Of a DNA stretch of 64,000 bases, positions 26,301-35,500 are shown in pieces. The notes below the pieces were generated by a model. That model had not been told where the DNA came from, made no database searches, and was given only the letters and a program-made list of their open reading frames with translations. The first letter of the stretch is position 1. Each line of letters opens with the position of its first letter. Both the position numbers and the translations under genes were made by a program. This DNA comes from Aeromonas tecta (GTDB lineage: Bacteria; Pseudomonadota; Gammaproteobacteria; Enterobacterales; Aeromonadaceae), in NCBI RefSeq assembly GCF_000820185.1, contig NZ_CDCA01000010.1, forward strand, positions 207,116 through 271,115, in the 5' to 3' direction.

Positions 26301-28230
26301 TGTTCCAGACGCCGGCGAAGGCTTGCTGGAAGCGCTGCTGGCTCTGGGCCAGGTCGAAGGGCTGATCGCCGCGCAGCAGCATGGAGAAGTCGAGGATCCA
26401 GAACACTTCCCCGGTCGGGGTGCGTACCTGATACGGGGTCTCGCCGATGATGCGCAGCCCCATGTTTTCCAGCATGGGCAGCACATCGGACAGGTGAATG
26501 GGTTCGGTGCGGTGGAACAGCTTGAGCCGTACCCGACGATCGTTCTCCTCTTCCTGGGCGCGGTAGAACAACATGCCAAGGGGCTCGGCCTCGCTCAGGT
26601 TGTCCAGTGCCATGATGTCGGCCACGGCAGAGCCCGGCAGCACATCTTCCTTGTAGGCACGGGGGAAGGCGGTACTGAACCGGCGACGCAAGCCATTGCC
26701 ACGGGCCTCGCCATAATGGGAGAGCAGTACGGAGTCGAGGCGGTCGTCCCAGCTACGGGCGGCTTCGATCAGGTTGTTTTGTACTTCGTTCACATCCACA
26801 TCCACGTTGTTATTGTTGACCCGCACTATGTAGTGGGTCCGGGCCAGCACGCCTTCGGAGAAGTAGACGTTGAACTCCACCTCGTCGTTGCTGCCAAAAT
26901 ATTTCTGCAATATCTGCTGGGTCTTGACCCGCAGCGCGGTGTTGTAGCGCTCCTTGGTGACATAGACCATGCAGGAGAAGAAGCGGCCATACACATCCCG
27001 GCGCACGAACAGGCGCAGCATGTCGCGCTCCTGCATCTCCAGCACCCCGAGACCGGTGGCCAGCAGCTCCTCTTCGCGGGCTTGAATGAGCTCATCGCGC
27101 GGGTAGGTTTCCAAGACGTTGAGCAGTGCCTTGTAGGCGTGGGAGCCTTTCTCGTGGCCGGAGGCCGCCATGATGCGCTCGAGGCGATGGCTGATGAGAG
27201 GGATCTGGGTCGCGCTGGTGTTGTAGATGGACGAGGCGTACAGACCGATGAAGCGATCCTCCCCCACTACCTTGCCATGCTCGTCGAAGCGCTTGATGCC
27301 GATGTAATCCACATAGGCCGGACGGTGAACGCGGGCCTTGCTGTTGGATTTGGTGAGGATCAGCAAGTCGGAGCTCAGGGCCGCGTGGCGGGCGCTGGCG
27401 GGCATGTTGCCCAAACGCTGGCCTTCATCCTTGATGGAGTTTTTCATCAGGCCGAGGCTCGAATCCGCCAGTGGCAGGATCTCGTGATCCCCTTCCACCG
27501 CCTTGACGTCATAGCGGCGATAACCCATCAGGGTGAAGTTGTTGGCCGCCACCCATTTGAGGAAGGCGACGCTGGAATCGACCTCGGCCTGGCTGACCGG
27601 GTTCTTGCGCTTGGGCAATTCTGCGATGATCTCGTTGAGGCGAGCCAGCATGGGTTGCCAGTCCCCCACCGCCAGCGCCACTTCACCGGCCACGGATTTC
27701 AGCTCGGCGGCCAGCGCCTCCATCTGCTCGTCACCGGTCAGATGATCGATCTCGATGAGGAAGGCGGTTTCCACCGAGGTCTGCTCTGCGGTGTTGTCGA
27801 GTTCCAGAATGGCGCTAATCTTGCCTTCGCTGCCGCGAATGAGGTGCAGCGGTTGATGCAGCATCATGTGGGCGGTGATATTGAGGCGCTTCAAGGCCAT
27901 GCGGATGGAGTCCACCAGGAAAGGCGTGTCCTGCAAGATGATCTCGACAATGGTATGGGGAGACTGCCATCCGTGGCGGGTCAGCTCGGGGTTGTAAACC
28001 CGGATATAGGGACTAGTGCTGGTGCGCTGGTTGAGCGCATTCCACAGACTGAGCGCGGCACCGTAGAGATCGCTGTCATTGCGATCGTGCAGATCGGTGC
28101 TGGCCATGTTGCCGTAGAACTTGGCGACGAAGCACTCGACCAAAGAGGCACTCTTCTTGGGCAACTTTTGATGGATCAGGCTGAGAACGTTTTCGAGCAG
28201 AACTGAGGTAGGGGCGTCTTTCAATGCCAT
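23389..28230 (-). CDS. gdhB: NAD-specific glutamate dehydrogenase, large type
   Basis: 1,613 residues, the size of the large L-GDH class (PF05088). Converts glutamate to 2-oxoglutarate and ammonia with NAD, mainly catabolic. The catalytic stretch is in the middle: [40 protein letters not shown] is the lysine-rich glutamate region, followed by the NAD-binding part with [15 protein letters not shown] and [11 protein letters not shown]. Long N- and C-terminal extensions contain ACT-like and helical regions used for allostery in this class. Start ATG 28230 has AAGGAA upstream. Gene symbol by family use, not certain for this species. Confidence 0.95.
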   Translation of the reverse strand: [1613 protein letters not shown]

Positions 28231-28611
28231 TGCTAGTTTCCTTATCGGACGACATCACCGACACATGGGTAACCACGCTGGATACCCACCGGTACAGAGT
28301 TGCTGCGAAGTGTAATGGCTTGGATCATGGAAGGCGAGCAATGGTGATAACGGGATGTTAAAAACAAGGGGCAGATCACGGCTTGGGTTGTGATAAATTT
28401 TGCCAAGTCGCCAAAAATCAGAAAATCTCACTGCCTTTAAGCAAATTAACCGGATAGATAGTGACTTAAAGCAGATATTTACCCGGAAATATGTTCAAGT
28501 TTTGTTAATTTATGCGTTTTACAGAAACAGGCAGAATTCCCTGCTGGCTTTATCGCCAAAAGCGGTCATCCCCACTACCCATCTCGGCGAGGATCGCTAG
28601 ATTATTCGACG
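28231..28611. other. Intergenic region upstream of the glutamate dehydrogenase gene
   Basis: About 380 bp, AT-rich in the right two thirds. It must hold the promoter of the minus-strand dehydrogenase gene and the end of the DUF2835/pepN transcript. No confident -35/-10 pair or T-tailed hairpin is seen. Confidence 0.4.
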
Positions 28612-28920
28612 CTAATTGACTCTCTCTAGCCTCACAAAGCGGTGATCATCCTCCGTGGTCAGCCGGAAATGGCCGTGGACACCGTTGGTGGCGACGAAAG
28701 CGCGGATTTTTTCCAACCCCAGCTCCAGGGTCAGCCCCTGCTCGGTGCGCACCACCAACCGCTTGGCCTGCCCCTGATACATCAGCATGATCTCATCGCG
28801 GCCGAGGGCCAGCCGAAAAGTATATTGCCGCACATTGGCTCCTTGATTGCCCTGACGGGTCTCATCATCAAACGAAACGGGCAGGAGATCATGGCTCCCC
28901 TGCCCGTCATTCATATTCAA
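28612..28920 (-). CDS. DUF2835 family protein
   Basis: 102 residues. The family part starts near YTFRLALGRDEIMLMYQGQAKRLVVRTEQGL and ends with GVHGHFRLTTEDDHRFVRLERV, the pattern of DUF2835, a small beta-rich domain of about 70 residues. The first 30 residues are extra and possibly an over-long start; no better start is obvious. It begins 7 nt after the pepN stop and is probably co-transcribed with it. Function unknown. Confidence 0.75.
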   Translation of the reverse strand: MNMNDGQGSHDLLPVSFDDETRQGNQGANVRQYTFRLALGRDEIMLMYQGQAKRLVVRTEQGLTLELGLEKIRAFVATNGVHGHFRLTTEDDHRFVRLERVN

Positions 28921-28927
28921 CCGCCGT

Positions 28928-31552
28928 TTACTGCGCCAGCGCCTTGCTCACCTTCTCGAATAGATCCCGTGCCAGACAATCCAGCTTGGCCAAGCGGGTC
29001 AGCTCGGTGCGGATCAGGGTCTTGCGTCCCTCATCGAGTCGCTTGAACTGAATGAGCGGGGTGATGAGGCGGGACGCCACCTGGGGATTGACCTCGTTGA
29101 GCTCGATCAACAGGTCGGTCAGGAAGCGGTAGCCGCTGCCATCACGCGCATGGAACTGCGCCTGGTTGTTCATGGCAAAGCTGCCCACCAGGGCCCGCAG
29201 CCGGTTCGGGTTGCGGATGCTGAAGGTCGGGTGCGCCATGGCCTGCTTCACCTCGACCAGCACATCGGCGGCGGGTTTGCTGCCGACCAGTCGCAACCAG
29301 TTGTCCAGCACCAGGCCATCGTGGGCCCACTTGCCTTCAAAATCGGCAAGCAGCGCGGCGCGGCATGGCAGCAGATGGGTGTTGGCCACCTGCAACGCCA
29401 TCAGGGTGTCGGTCATATTGTCGGCCTGAGCGTATTGCTGGCGCACCAGGGCATCGGCCTGCTCCGGGTTCAATGCTGCCAGATAGCCGAGTACCACGGC
29501 TTTCAGGGCACGCTTGGCCACGTCCGCATGCACCACCTTGTAGCCGGTCAGGCGCAGACTCTCATAGCTTGCTGCCAACCGCGTCCCGAAGGCCGCGGCC
29601 AGTTGAGCCTGAATGGCGTCTCGTACTTGATGGATGGCATCGATGTCGGCGCTGTCGAACAGCTCGGCCAGGGTCGCCTCCCCCGGCAGGGCCAACAGCT
29701 CGGCCTTGAGCGCCAGATCGAGCGACTCATCTTCAAAGATGGCGACGAAGGCCGCCAGCAGGGTGGCGGAGAGTGCCAGCTCCCGTCCTTGCTGAACCTG
29801 GCTTACGCCCGCGATCACCGCCTTGTTGACCAGCATCTGGGCCGCGTCCCAACGGGCAAACTCGTTACGGGCATGGCGCATCAGGAAGGCCAGGTCTTCA
29901 TCGCTGTAGTCAAAGTGCAGCTTGACCGGGGCACTGAAGTCTCGCAGCAGGGAGATGACTGGCTTGGTGGGCACCCGATCGAACACGAAGGTCTGCTCCG
30001 CCTCCAGCACGTTCAGCACCTGGGCGATGGCCTTACCCTGATACTGCAACGGGATCACCGCACCGCGCTCGTCATACAGCTCGATGTCGAGGGGAATGTG
30101 CAACGGCAGCTTCTGGGGTTGATCCTGGGTCGGTGGCGTGTGCTGACGCACGTACAAACGGTAGGTGCCGGTGGCGGCGTCGTATTCATCCGCCACGGTG
30201 AGCTCGGGGGTACCGGATTGGCTGTACCAGCGACGGAAACGGCCGAGATCGACGCCGGAGGCATCTTCCATCGCCTGCACGAAGTCATCACAGGTGACCG
30301 CCTGACCGTCGTGACGCTCGAAGTAGAGCTTCATCCCGGCCTGGAAGTTCGCCTCACCCAGCAGGGTGTGCAGCATGCGGATCACTTCCGAGCCCTTCTC
30401 GTAGACGGTCAGGGTGTAGAAGTTGTTCATCTCGATCACCACATCCGGGCGGATGGGATGCGCCATGGGACCGGCGTCTTCGGCAAACTGCGGGCCGCGC
30501 ACGGTGCGCACATTGTTGATGCGGTTGACCCCGCGCGAGCCCAGATCGGAGGAGAACTCCTGATCCCGGAACACGGTCAGCCCCTCTTTCAGGCTGAGCT
30601 GGAACCAGTCGCGGCAAGTGACGCGGTTGCCGGTCCAGTTATGGAAATACTCGTGGCCGATGACCCGCTCGATGCCGTGGTAATCGGTGTCGGTGGCGGT
30701 GGCGGGGTTGGCCAGCACGAACTTGGAGTTGAAGATGTTCAGCCCCTTGTTCTCCATGGCGCCCATGTTGAAGAAGTCCACCGCGACGATCATGTAGATG
30801 TCGAGGTCATACTCGAGGCCGAAACGCTGCTCGTCCCAGCGCATGGAGTTGATGAGGCTCTCCATGGCAAAACCGGCACGATCCAGGTTGCCCTTGTCGA
30901 CGAAGATCTCGAGCGCCACATCACGGCCACTCTTGGTGCGGTAGCTGCTGCGCTCGACGTCAAAATCTCCGGCCACCAGGGCGAACAAATAGCTGGGTTT
31001 GGGGAAAGGATCCTGCCACTGCACGAAGTGGCGGCCCCCATCCAGATCGCCGCTCTCGACCTTGTTACCGTTGGATAGCAGGAAGGGATATTTGGCCTTG
31101 TCGGCACTGATGCGGGTGCTGTAGCGCGCCAGGATGTCGGGGCGGTCGAGGTAATAGGTGATACGGCGGAAGCCCTCGGCCTCACACTGGGTGCAATAGG
31201 CATCACCGGACTTGTAGAGCCCCTCCAGCGCGGTGTTGGCGGCGGGATCCAGCTCGGTGACTATGGTCAGCACGCATTCGGCCGGCAGGTTGAACAGGGT
31301 CAGGCTGCTCTCGCCTTGCTCGTACTGGCTGAAGGGAATGCCATCGACGCTGATACTCTGCAGCACAAGCCCTTCACCGTCCAGCACCAGCGGATCCTTG
31401 TGCTCGCCGTTGCGACGCAGGCGGGAGATGGCGGTGACCAGGGTCTTGGGCTCTTGCAACTGGAAATCGAGATCGATGCTGTCAATCCAGTAGAGCGGCG
31501 CCTGGTAATCCTGGCGATATTTGGCCGTCATGGCCTGGGAGAGTTCGGTCAT
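28928..31552 (-). CDS. pepN: Aminopeptidase N (M1 zinc metallopeptidase)
   Basis: 874 residues, same length class as E. coli PepN (870). Removes N-terminal residues from peptides in the cytoplasm. The substrate site GAMENKG (about residue 262) and the zinc site HEYFHNWTGNRVTCRDWFQLSLKEG with HEXXH-18-E (about 298-321) are intact. The alignment with E. coli PepN holds over the whole chain, for example TALEGLYKSGDAYCTQCEAEGFRRITYYLDRPD. Minus strand, next to the small DUF2835 gene. Confidence 0.97.
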   Translation of the reverse strand: MTELSQAMTAKYRQDYQAPLYWIDSIDLDFQLQEPKTLVTAISRLRRNGEHKDPLVLDGEGLVLQSISVDGIPFSQYEQGESSLTLFNLPAECVLTIVTELDPAANTALEGLYKSGDAYCTQCEAEGFRRITYYLDRPDILARYSTRISADKAKYPFLLSNGNKVESGDLDGGRHFVQWQDPFPKPSYLFALVAGDFDVERSSYRTKSGRDVALEIFVDKGNLDRAGFAMESLINSMRWDEQRFGLEYDLDIYMIVAVDFFNMGAMENKGLNIFNSKFVLANPATATDTDYHGIERVIGHEYFHNWTGNRVTCRDWFQLSLKEGLTVFRDQEFSSDLGSRGVNRINNVRTVRGPQFAEDAGPMAHPIRPDVVIEMNNFYTLTVYEKGSEVIRMLHTLLGEANFQAGMKLYFERHDGQAVTCDDFVQAMEDASGVDLGRFRRWYSQSGTPELTVADEYDAATGTYRLYVRQHTPPTQDQPQKLPLHIPLDIELYDERGAVIPLQYQGKAIAQVLNVLEAEQTFVFDRVPTKPVISLLRDFSAPVKLHFDYSDEDLAFLMRHARNEFARWDAAQMLVNKAVIAGVSQVQQGRELALSATLLAAFVAIFEDESLDLALKAELLALPGEATLAELFDSADIDAIHQVRDAIQAQLAAAFGTRLAASYESLRLTGYKVVHADVAKRALKAVVLGYLAALNPEQADALVRQQYAQADNMTDTLMALQVANTHLLPCRAALLADFEGKWAHDGLVLDNWLRLVGSKPAADVLVEVKQAMAHPTFSIRNPNRLRALVGSFAMNNQAQFHARDGSGYRFLTDLLIELNEVNPQVASRLITPLIQFKRLDEGRKTLIRTELTRLAKLDCLARDLFEKVSKALAQ

Positions 31553-31655
31553 TATTGTCTGCTTCCACGCGTTGTTATTGACGAGTCAGAGGCTGTCACA
31601 ACCGATCGGCAGGGTCAAACAGTTTGCATTTCGCAGGCGGGAGACAATCAAAAAG

Positions 31656-31681
31656 AAAGGGCGACCTGAGTCGCCCTTTTT
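31656..31681 (-). terminator. prc terminator
   Basis: AAAGGGCGAC and GTCGCCCTTT form a 10-bp stem with loop CTGA, followed on the minus strand by CTTTTT. T-tails on both sides make it usable in either direction. Confidence 0.85.
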
Positions 31682-31706
31682 ATCATTTATATCGCTGCGT
31701 TATCGG

Positions 31707-33722
31707 CTAGCTTTTCTTGCTCAACCGAGCCAGATCCGCCGTGATATTCGCGGCTTCAATCTGATACTCGTCGGGCGCCACAAAATCGGTCGGCAACGCA
31801 TCCAGGCTCTTCACCGTCGGCTTGCCAAGACGGATCAGTCGCTCATTGGCTCGCGCCAGCGCTTTCTCGTCCTGCTTGGCCTGCTCGGCCAGCCGCTCGG
31901 CTTCGTTCAGGGAGACTGACTTCTTGTCCTTGTCCGCCTGATATTCCTTGATGTCCTGCATCACGTAGGCAAATTCAGGATCCTTGTTGATCCGTACCTC
32001 GTGATCGCTCTTCAGCTTGGCGAGCAGGCTGGAGAAGTCCCCCAACTTGTCGTAACTGGCCGAGGCGATTTTGTCCCAGGGCAGCGCATTGAACTCCTGA
32101 CTCTCCCCGGTCTCGCCCGGTGTGGCGGCGGTGGGGAAGCCGATGTCAGGCGCGACACCCTTGTTCTGGGTGCTGCCACCGTTGATCCGGTAGAACTTGG
32201 CGATGGTGTACTGCACGTGACCCAGCGGCTGCTCGTAGAAGTCATAGACCTTGGCCAGACTGCGATGCTGCTGCACCGTGCCCTTACCAAACGAGTTTTC
32301 ACCCAGGATCAGGGCGCGACCATAGTCTTGCATGGCGGCGGCGAAGATCTCGGAGGCCGAGGCACTGTAGCGGTCAATCATCACCGACATCGGGCCGCCA
32401 TAGTAGACATTGCCGTCATCGTCGCCATTGACCGTGATACGGCCCATGTGATCACGGATCTGCACCACGGGACCGCTGGTGAAGAACAGGCCACTCAACG
32501 CCGAGGCTTCGGTCAGGGCGCCACCACCGTTACCACGCAGATCGACGATGAGACCATCAATCTTCTGCTTGTTGAGGCTGGAGAGCTCCTTGATGACGTC
32601 GTCATGCAGGTTGACGTAGAAGCTCGGGATCTCGAGTACCCCTATCTTCTTGCCTTCCGCATTGATCACCTTGGACTTGGCGGCCCTGTCTTCCAGGCGC
32701 ACCTTGTCGCGGGTCAGCTCGATGAGTTCGGTCTTGGCGCTGGCGCCCTTGCCGCGCTGGATCTCCAGCTTCACCTTGCTGCCTTTGGGGCCCTTGATGA
32801 GTTCGACCACGTCGTCCAGACGCCAGCCAATCACATCGACAATCTTGCCATCGTCCTGCCCTACCCCGGTTATCTTGTCATCGGGCTTGAGGTGATTGGA
32901 CTTGGCGGCCGGGCCACCGGGCACCAGGGAGCGGATGACGGTGAAGTCATCCTCTGCCTGTAGCACCGCACCAATCCCTTCCAGCGAGAGGTTCATCTCG
33001 GTGTTGAAGCGATCGGCACTGCGCGGCGACAAATAGCTGGTGTGCGGCTCGATGGCGCGGGCGAAGGAGTTCATGAAGAGCTGGAACACGTCCTCGCTCT
33101 CGGTCTGGGACATCCGCTTGATGGCGTTGTTGTAACGCTTGCCAAGCAGCTCCTTGATCTCGGGCCACTCTTTGCCGCTGAGTTTGAGGCTCAGGGCATC
33201 GAACTTGACCCGCTGGCGCCACAGTTCATTGAGCTCGCCCTCATCCTTGGGCCATGCCGCCCCTTCCCGATCGAAGATGTAGTTATCTTTCTGGGTGAAA
33301 TCGAAGGGAGTGTCGAGCAGTTTAAGGGCGTATTCGAACCGCTCGTAACGCCGCTGCTGGCTCAGGTTGAACATCTCGTAGGCAGGCGCCAACCGTCCTC
33401 TTTCGAGATCGGTGTCAAAACCGGTACGGTATTTTTCAAAACGGCTGATGTCAGAGGCCAAAAACAGGTTGCGGCTGTAGTCCAGATTCTCCAGATACTT
33501 GTCGAAGATCACGGAGGAAAAGGCATCGTCCAGCTTGAACTGTTTGTAATGGGAGCGGGTAAACAGATTGGCAATTCGCTTGCTGGCCGTAGCATGTTGG
33601 CTCTCCTGAGCCAACACAGGCAAATCACTTTCCTTGAGCACCGGCTCGATGGCCTGTGCAAGCCCGGCAAGCGCCAGGCTACAGGCAACGAGGGAAAAAC
33701 GAATTACGCCATGCTTCAACAT
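31707..33722 (-). CDS. prc: Tail-specific periplasmic protease Prc (Tsp)
   Basis: 671 residues with a signal peptide (HGVIRFSLVACSLALAGLAQA). Degrades periplasmic proteins with exposed C-termini and trims penicillin-binding protein 3 in E. coli. A PDZ domain lies at about 235-330 (LSLEGIGAVLQAEDDFTVIRSLVPGGPA). The S41 protease core has IDGLIVDLRGNGGGAL and the catalytic serine in DRYSASASEIFAAAM, with the lysine in GENSFGKGTVQ. It is 8 bp downstream of proQ, the same pair as in E. coli. Confidence 0.96.
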   Translation of the reverse strand: MLKHGVIRFSLVACSLALAGLAQAIEPVLKESDLPVLAQESQHATASKRIANLFTRSHYKQFKLDDAFSSVIFDKYLENLDYSRNLFLASDISRFEKYRTGFDTDLERGRLAPAYEMFNLSQQRRYERFEYALKLLDTPFDFTQKDNYIFDREGAAWPKDEGELNELWRQRVKFDALSLKLSGKEWPEIKELLGKRYNNAIKRMSQTESEDVFQLFMNSFARAIEPHTSYLSPRSADRFNTEMNLSLEGIGAVLQAEDDFTVIRSLVPGGPAAKSNHLKPDDKITGVGQDDGKIVDVIGWRLDDVVELIKGPKGSKVKLEIQRGKGASAKTELIELTRDKVRLEDRAAKSKVINAEGKKIGVLEIPSFYVNLHDDVIKELSSLNKQKIDGLIVDLRGNGGGALTEASALSGLFFTSGPVVQIRDHMGRITVNGDDDGNVYYGGPMSVMIDRYSASASEIFAAAMQDYGRALILGENSFGKGTVQQHRSLAKVYDFYEQPLGHVQYTIAKFYRINGGSTQNKGVAPDIGFPTAATPGETGESQEFNALPWDKIASASYDKLGDFSSLLAKLKSDHEVRINKDPEFAYVMQDIKEYQADKDKKSVSLNEAERLAEQAKQDEKALARANERLIRLGKPTVKSLDALPTDFVAPDEYQIEAANITADLARLSKKS

Positions 33723-33730
33723 TTGTCTCC

Positions 33731-34369
33731 TTAGAGAACCAGATGCTCGAACTTGACCCGCAACATCATGCCGGTCTGCAATTGAACCTGTACGTCGTCC
33801 TTGGTCACTTCCTTGATGGTCGCGGGGACAGGGTTCTTGCCGAGCACAACGCGCACACCCTGATCCACTTTCAGCGTAGCGGCATCTACTTTCACCAGCG
33901 GAGCTTCAGCAACGGGAGCGGCCTTGGGGGCGGCTTTCGGCTTGTCGGAACGGACGGCATCGGCCTTGCGTGGCGCGGGACGGCGCGGCTGCTTTGGCTT
34001 GTCTTCCTTTTCCTTGGTATTGGTGCGGCGGCTGGCAAAGACACGTTCTTTGCTCTCTTTCAGCGCCTGCTTGGCATGTTCGATGTGCTCTTCGGTCAGC
34101 ACTTCGCCCGGGTTCCCGTCCAGATCGACACGGGCCTGGCCGGCCTTGAGGCCATGCAGGTAACGCCAGCTGGAGGTGTATTGACGCAGAGCAGAGCGCA
34201 GCATGGTCTTGGAGACTCTCTCGTCGTCAGCAAGACGCGCGGCCAGATCCTGGAAGATGCCAATCTTGAGTGGCTTGGCCTCTCCTTCAGCGATGAAGCA
34301 GGCCGGGAATTTCTCGACCAGGTAGGCGACGATCTCTTTACTGTTCTTCAGCTTTTCAGTGTTTTCCAT
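33731..34369 (-). CDS. proQ: RNA chaperone ProQ
   Basis: 212 residues. ProQ binds structured sRNAs and mRNA 3' ends. The N-terminal FinO-like domain (about 1-115) starts [25 protein letters not shown] and includes [30 protein letters not shown], the RNA-binding face. A basic linker rich in Lys, Arg and Pro follows (about 120-165), then a small beta-rich C-terminal domain ([17 protein letters not shown]). This is the full E. coli plan. Directly upstream of prc; its promoter is probably in the loop of the msrC terminator. Confidence 0.96.
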   Translation of the reverse strand: MENTEKLKNSKEIVAYLVEKFPACFIAEGEAKPLKIGIFQDLAARLADDERVSKTMLRSALRQYTSSWRYLHGLKAGQARVDLDGNPGEVLTEEHIEHAKQALKESKERVFASRRTNTKEKEDKPKQPRRPAPRKADAVRSDKPKAAPKAAPVAEAPLVKVDAATLKVDQGVRVVLGKNPVPATIKEVTKDDVQVQLQTGMMLRVKFEHLVL

Positions 34370-34419
34370 GTATAACCTTGGCTTTCATATAGACGTACGG
34401 GCACATCCCCGAACACAAC

Positions 34420-34451
34420 AAAGGCCCTATTATAGAGAGCTTGGGGCCTTT
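34420..34451 (-). terminator. msrC terminator, overlapping the proQ promoter
   Basis: On the minus strand AAAGGCCC (34451-34444) pairs with GGGCCTTT (34427-34420). The 16-nt loop contains the TATAAT of the proQ promoter. Only a short T-run follows. Confidence 0.6.
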
Positions 34452-34457
34452 TGCGAA
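34429..34457 (-). promoter_or_regulatory. Candidate proQ promoter
   Basis: On the minus strand TTCGCA (34457-34452) and a perfect TATAAT (34434-34429) are 17 nt apart, 60 bp before the proQ start. Confidence 0.6.
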
Positions 34458-34472
34458 CCATCTAGCAATGAC

Positions 34473-34931
34473 TTAGAGCATGCTTTCCAAAATTTGCACC
34501 GTTTCTTCCAGGCCAATTCGGTCTTCCTGGTCGAAACGGTTAAAAATCGGACTGTCCACATCGAGGACCCCGATGATCTCACCGCCACGACGCAGCGGGA
34601 TAACAATTTCCGAGTTGCTGGCACCGTCACAGGCGATGTGACCGGCAAACTGGTGCACGTCGTCCACCAACTGGGTCTTGTCCTCGGCCACCGCGGTGCC
34701 ACAGACGCCGCGCCCGACCGGAATGCGCACGCAGGCCGGTTTTCCCTGGAAGGGGCCCAGCACCAGGGTGTCGCCCTGCAACAGATAAAAGCCGACCCAG
34801 TTGATCTCGGCCAGCTCCTGATTGAGCAGCGCGGACAGATTGGCCAGGTTGGCGATCATATCCGGCTCCCCTTCCAGCAGCGCCTGGGCCTGCTGGTTGA
34901 GAGTGCGATAAAATGCTTGTTTTTCAATCAT
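34473..34931 (-). CDS. msrC: Free methionine-R-sulfoxide reductase (GAF domain)
   Basis: 152 residues, one GAF domain. Reduces free methionine-(R)-sulfoxide in the cytoplasm. The fRMsr cysteines are present in GKPACVRIPVGRGVCGTA (the two reactive positions) and IACDGASNSEIVIPL. The start MIEKQAFYRTLNQQAQALLEGEPDMIANLANLSALL and NWVGFYLL match E. coli YebR/MsrC, which also neighbours proQ and prc. Transcribed in the same direction as proQ with a terminator-like hairpin between. Confidence 0.93.
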   Translation of the reverse strand: MIEKQAFYRTLNQQAQALLEGEPDMIANLANLSALLNQELAEINWVGFYLLQGDTLVLGPFQGKPACVRIPVGRGVCGTAVAEDKTQLVDDVHQFAGHIACDGASNSEIVIPLRRGGEIIGVLDVDSPIFNRFDQEDRIGLEETVQILESML

Positions 34932-35041
34932 GATTAAATGAACTTCACTCCTTGATAATCACTGCAAGGTACCGACCTGCCTGAAAAATTCAAATCAAAT
35001 TTCACTGATGCCCCCCGCTTGGCGCCAAATAATACGCAGAT

Positions 35042-35500
35042 TTAACGGGTGACGGAGAGCGCCAGTTGCTGGCGCTGGCCATTGCTCCACTCGATATTGA
35101 GCAGCCAGGTCATGGTTGCCGAGGTGCAAGACCCCACCTGCGCCTTTGCCTGCCAGCCACCCTCGCCGGCGTCAAATTGCACCGGGATTTGGCCCATAAA
35201 CATCTCTTTCCCCTCGAGCCAGGCCTTGACCGGGGTAATGGCCGGTGACCCGCCCTGAAGACGTAACACAAAGTCATGTTCAGCCTTGACTGACACCCCA
35301 TCCACCCTCGCCGTCAGCGGTACATCACCGACGGAGAAGCTGCACGGGCTGTGGGACAGATCACAAATCTGATCATTTTCTGCCTGTGGCGGCGTCGTTT
35401 GCGGGCCCGCAAACCAGGTCCGATAGGCCACCAGGGCGAGCAAAATGGCCATCACAATGATTAAATGCCCGATTTTGCGTGAAGTGAGTCTCTCTTTCAT
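35042..35500 (-). CDS. Membrane-anchored protein of unknown function
   Basis: 152 residues. A basic N-terminus and one hydrophobic span (IGHLIIVMAILLALVAYRTWFA, about residues 10-31) anchor a periplasmic domain. That domain carries CDLSHSPCSF and a later CTSA, so a disulfide is possible. It is divergent from ccoN, 287 bp apart. The small cysteine-containing periplasmic domain beside cytochrome oxidase genes could hint at a metallochaperone-like role, but no family is recognised. Confidence 0.7.
   Translation of the reverse strand: MKERLTSRKIGHLIIVMAILLALVAYRTWFAGPQTTPPQAENDQICDLSHSPCSFSVGDVPLTARVDGVSVKAEHDFVLRLQGGSPAITPVKAWLEGKEMFMGQIPVQFDAGEGGWQAKAQVGSCTSATMTWLLNIEWSNGQRQQLALSVTR

Noticed and set aside
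23605-28206. Very long plus-strand open frame opposite the glutamate dehydrogenase gene
   Set aside because: It is the antisense shadow of a GC-rich gene; the minus-strand protein has clear family motifs.
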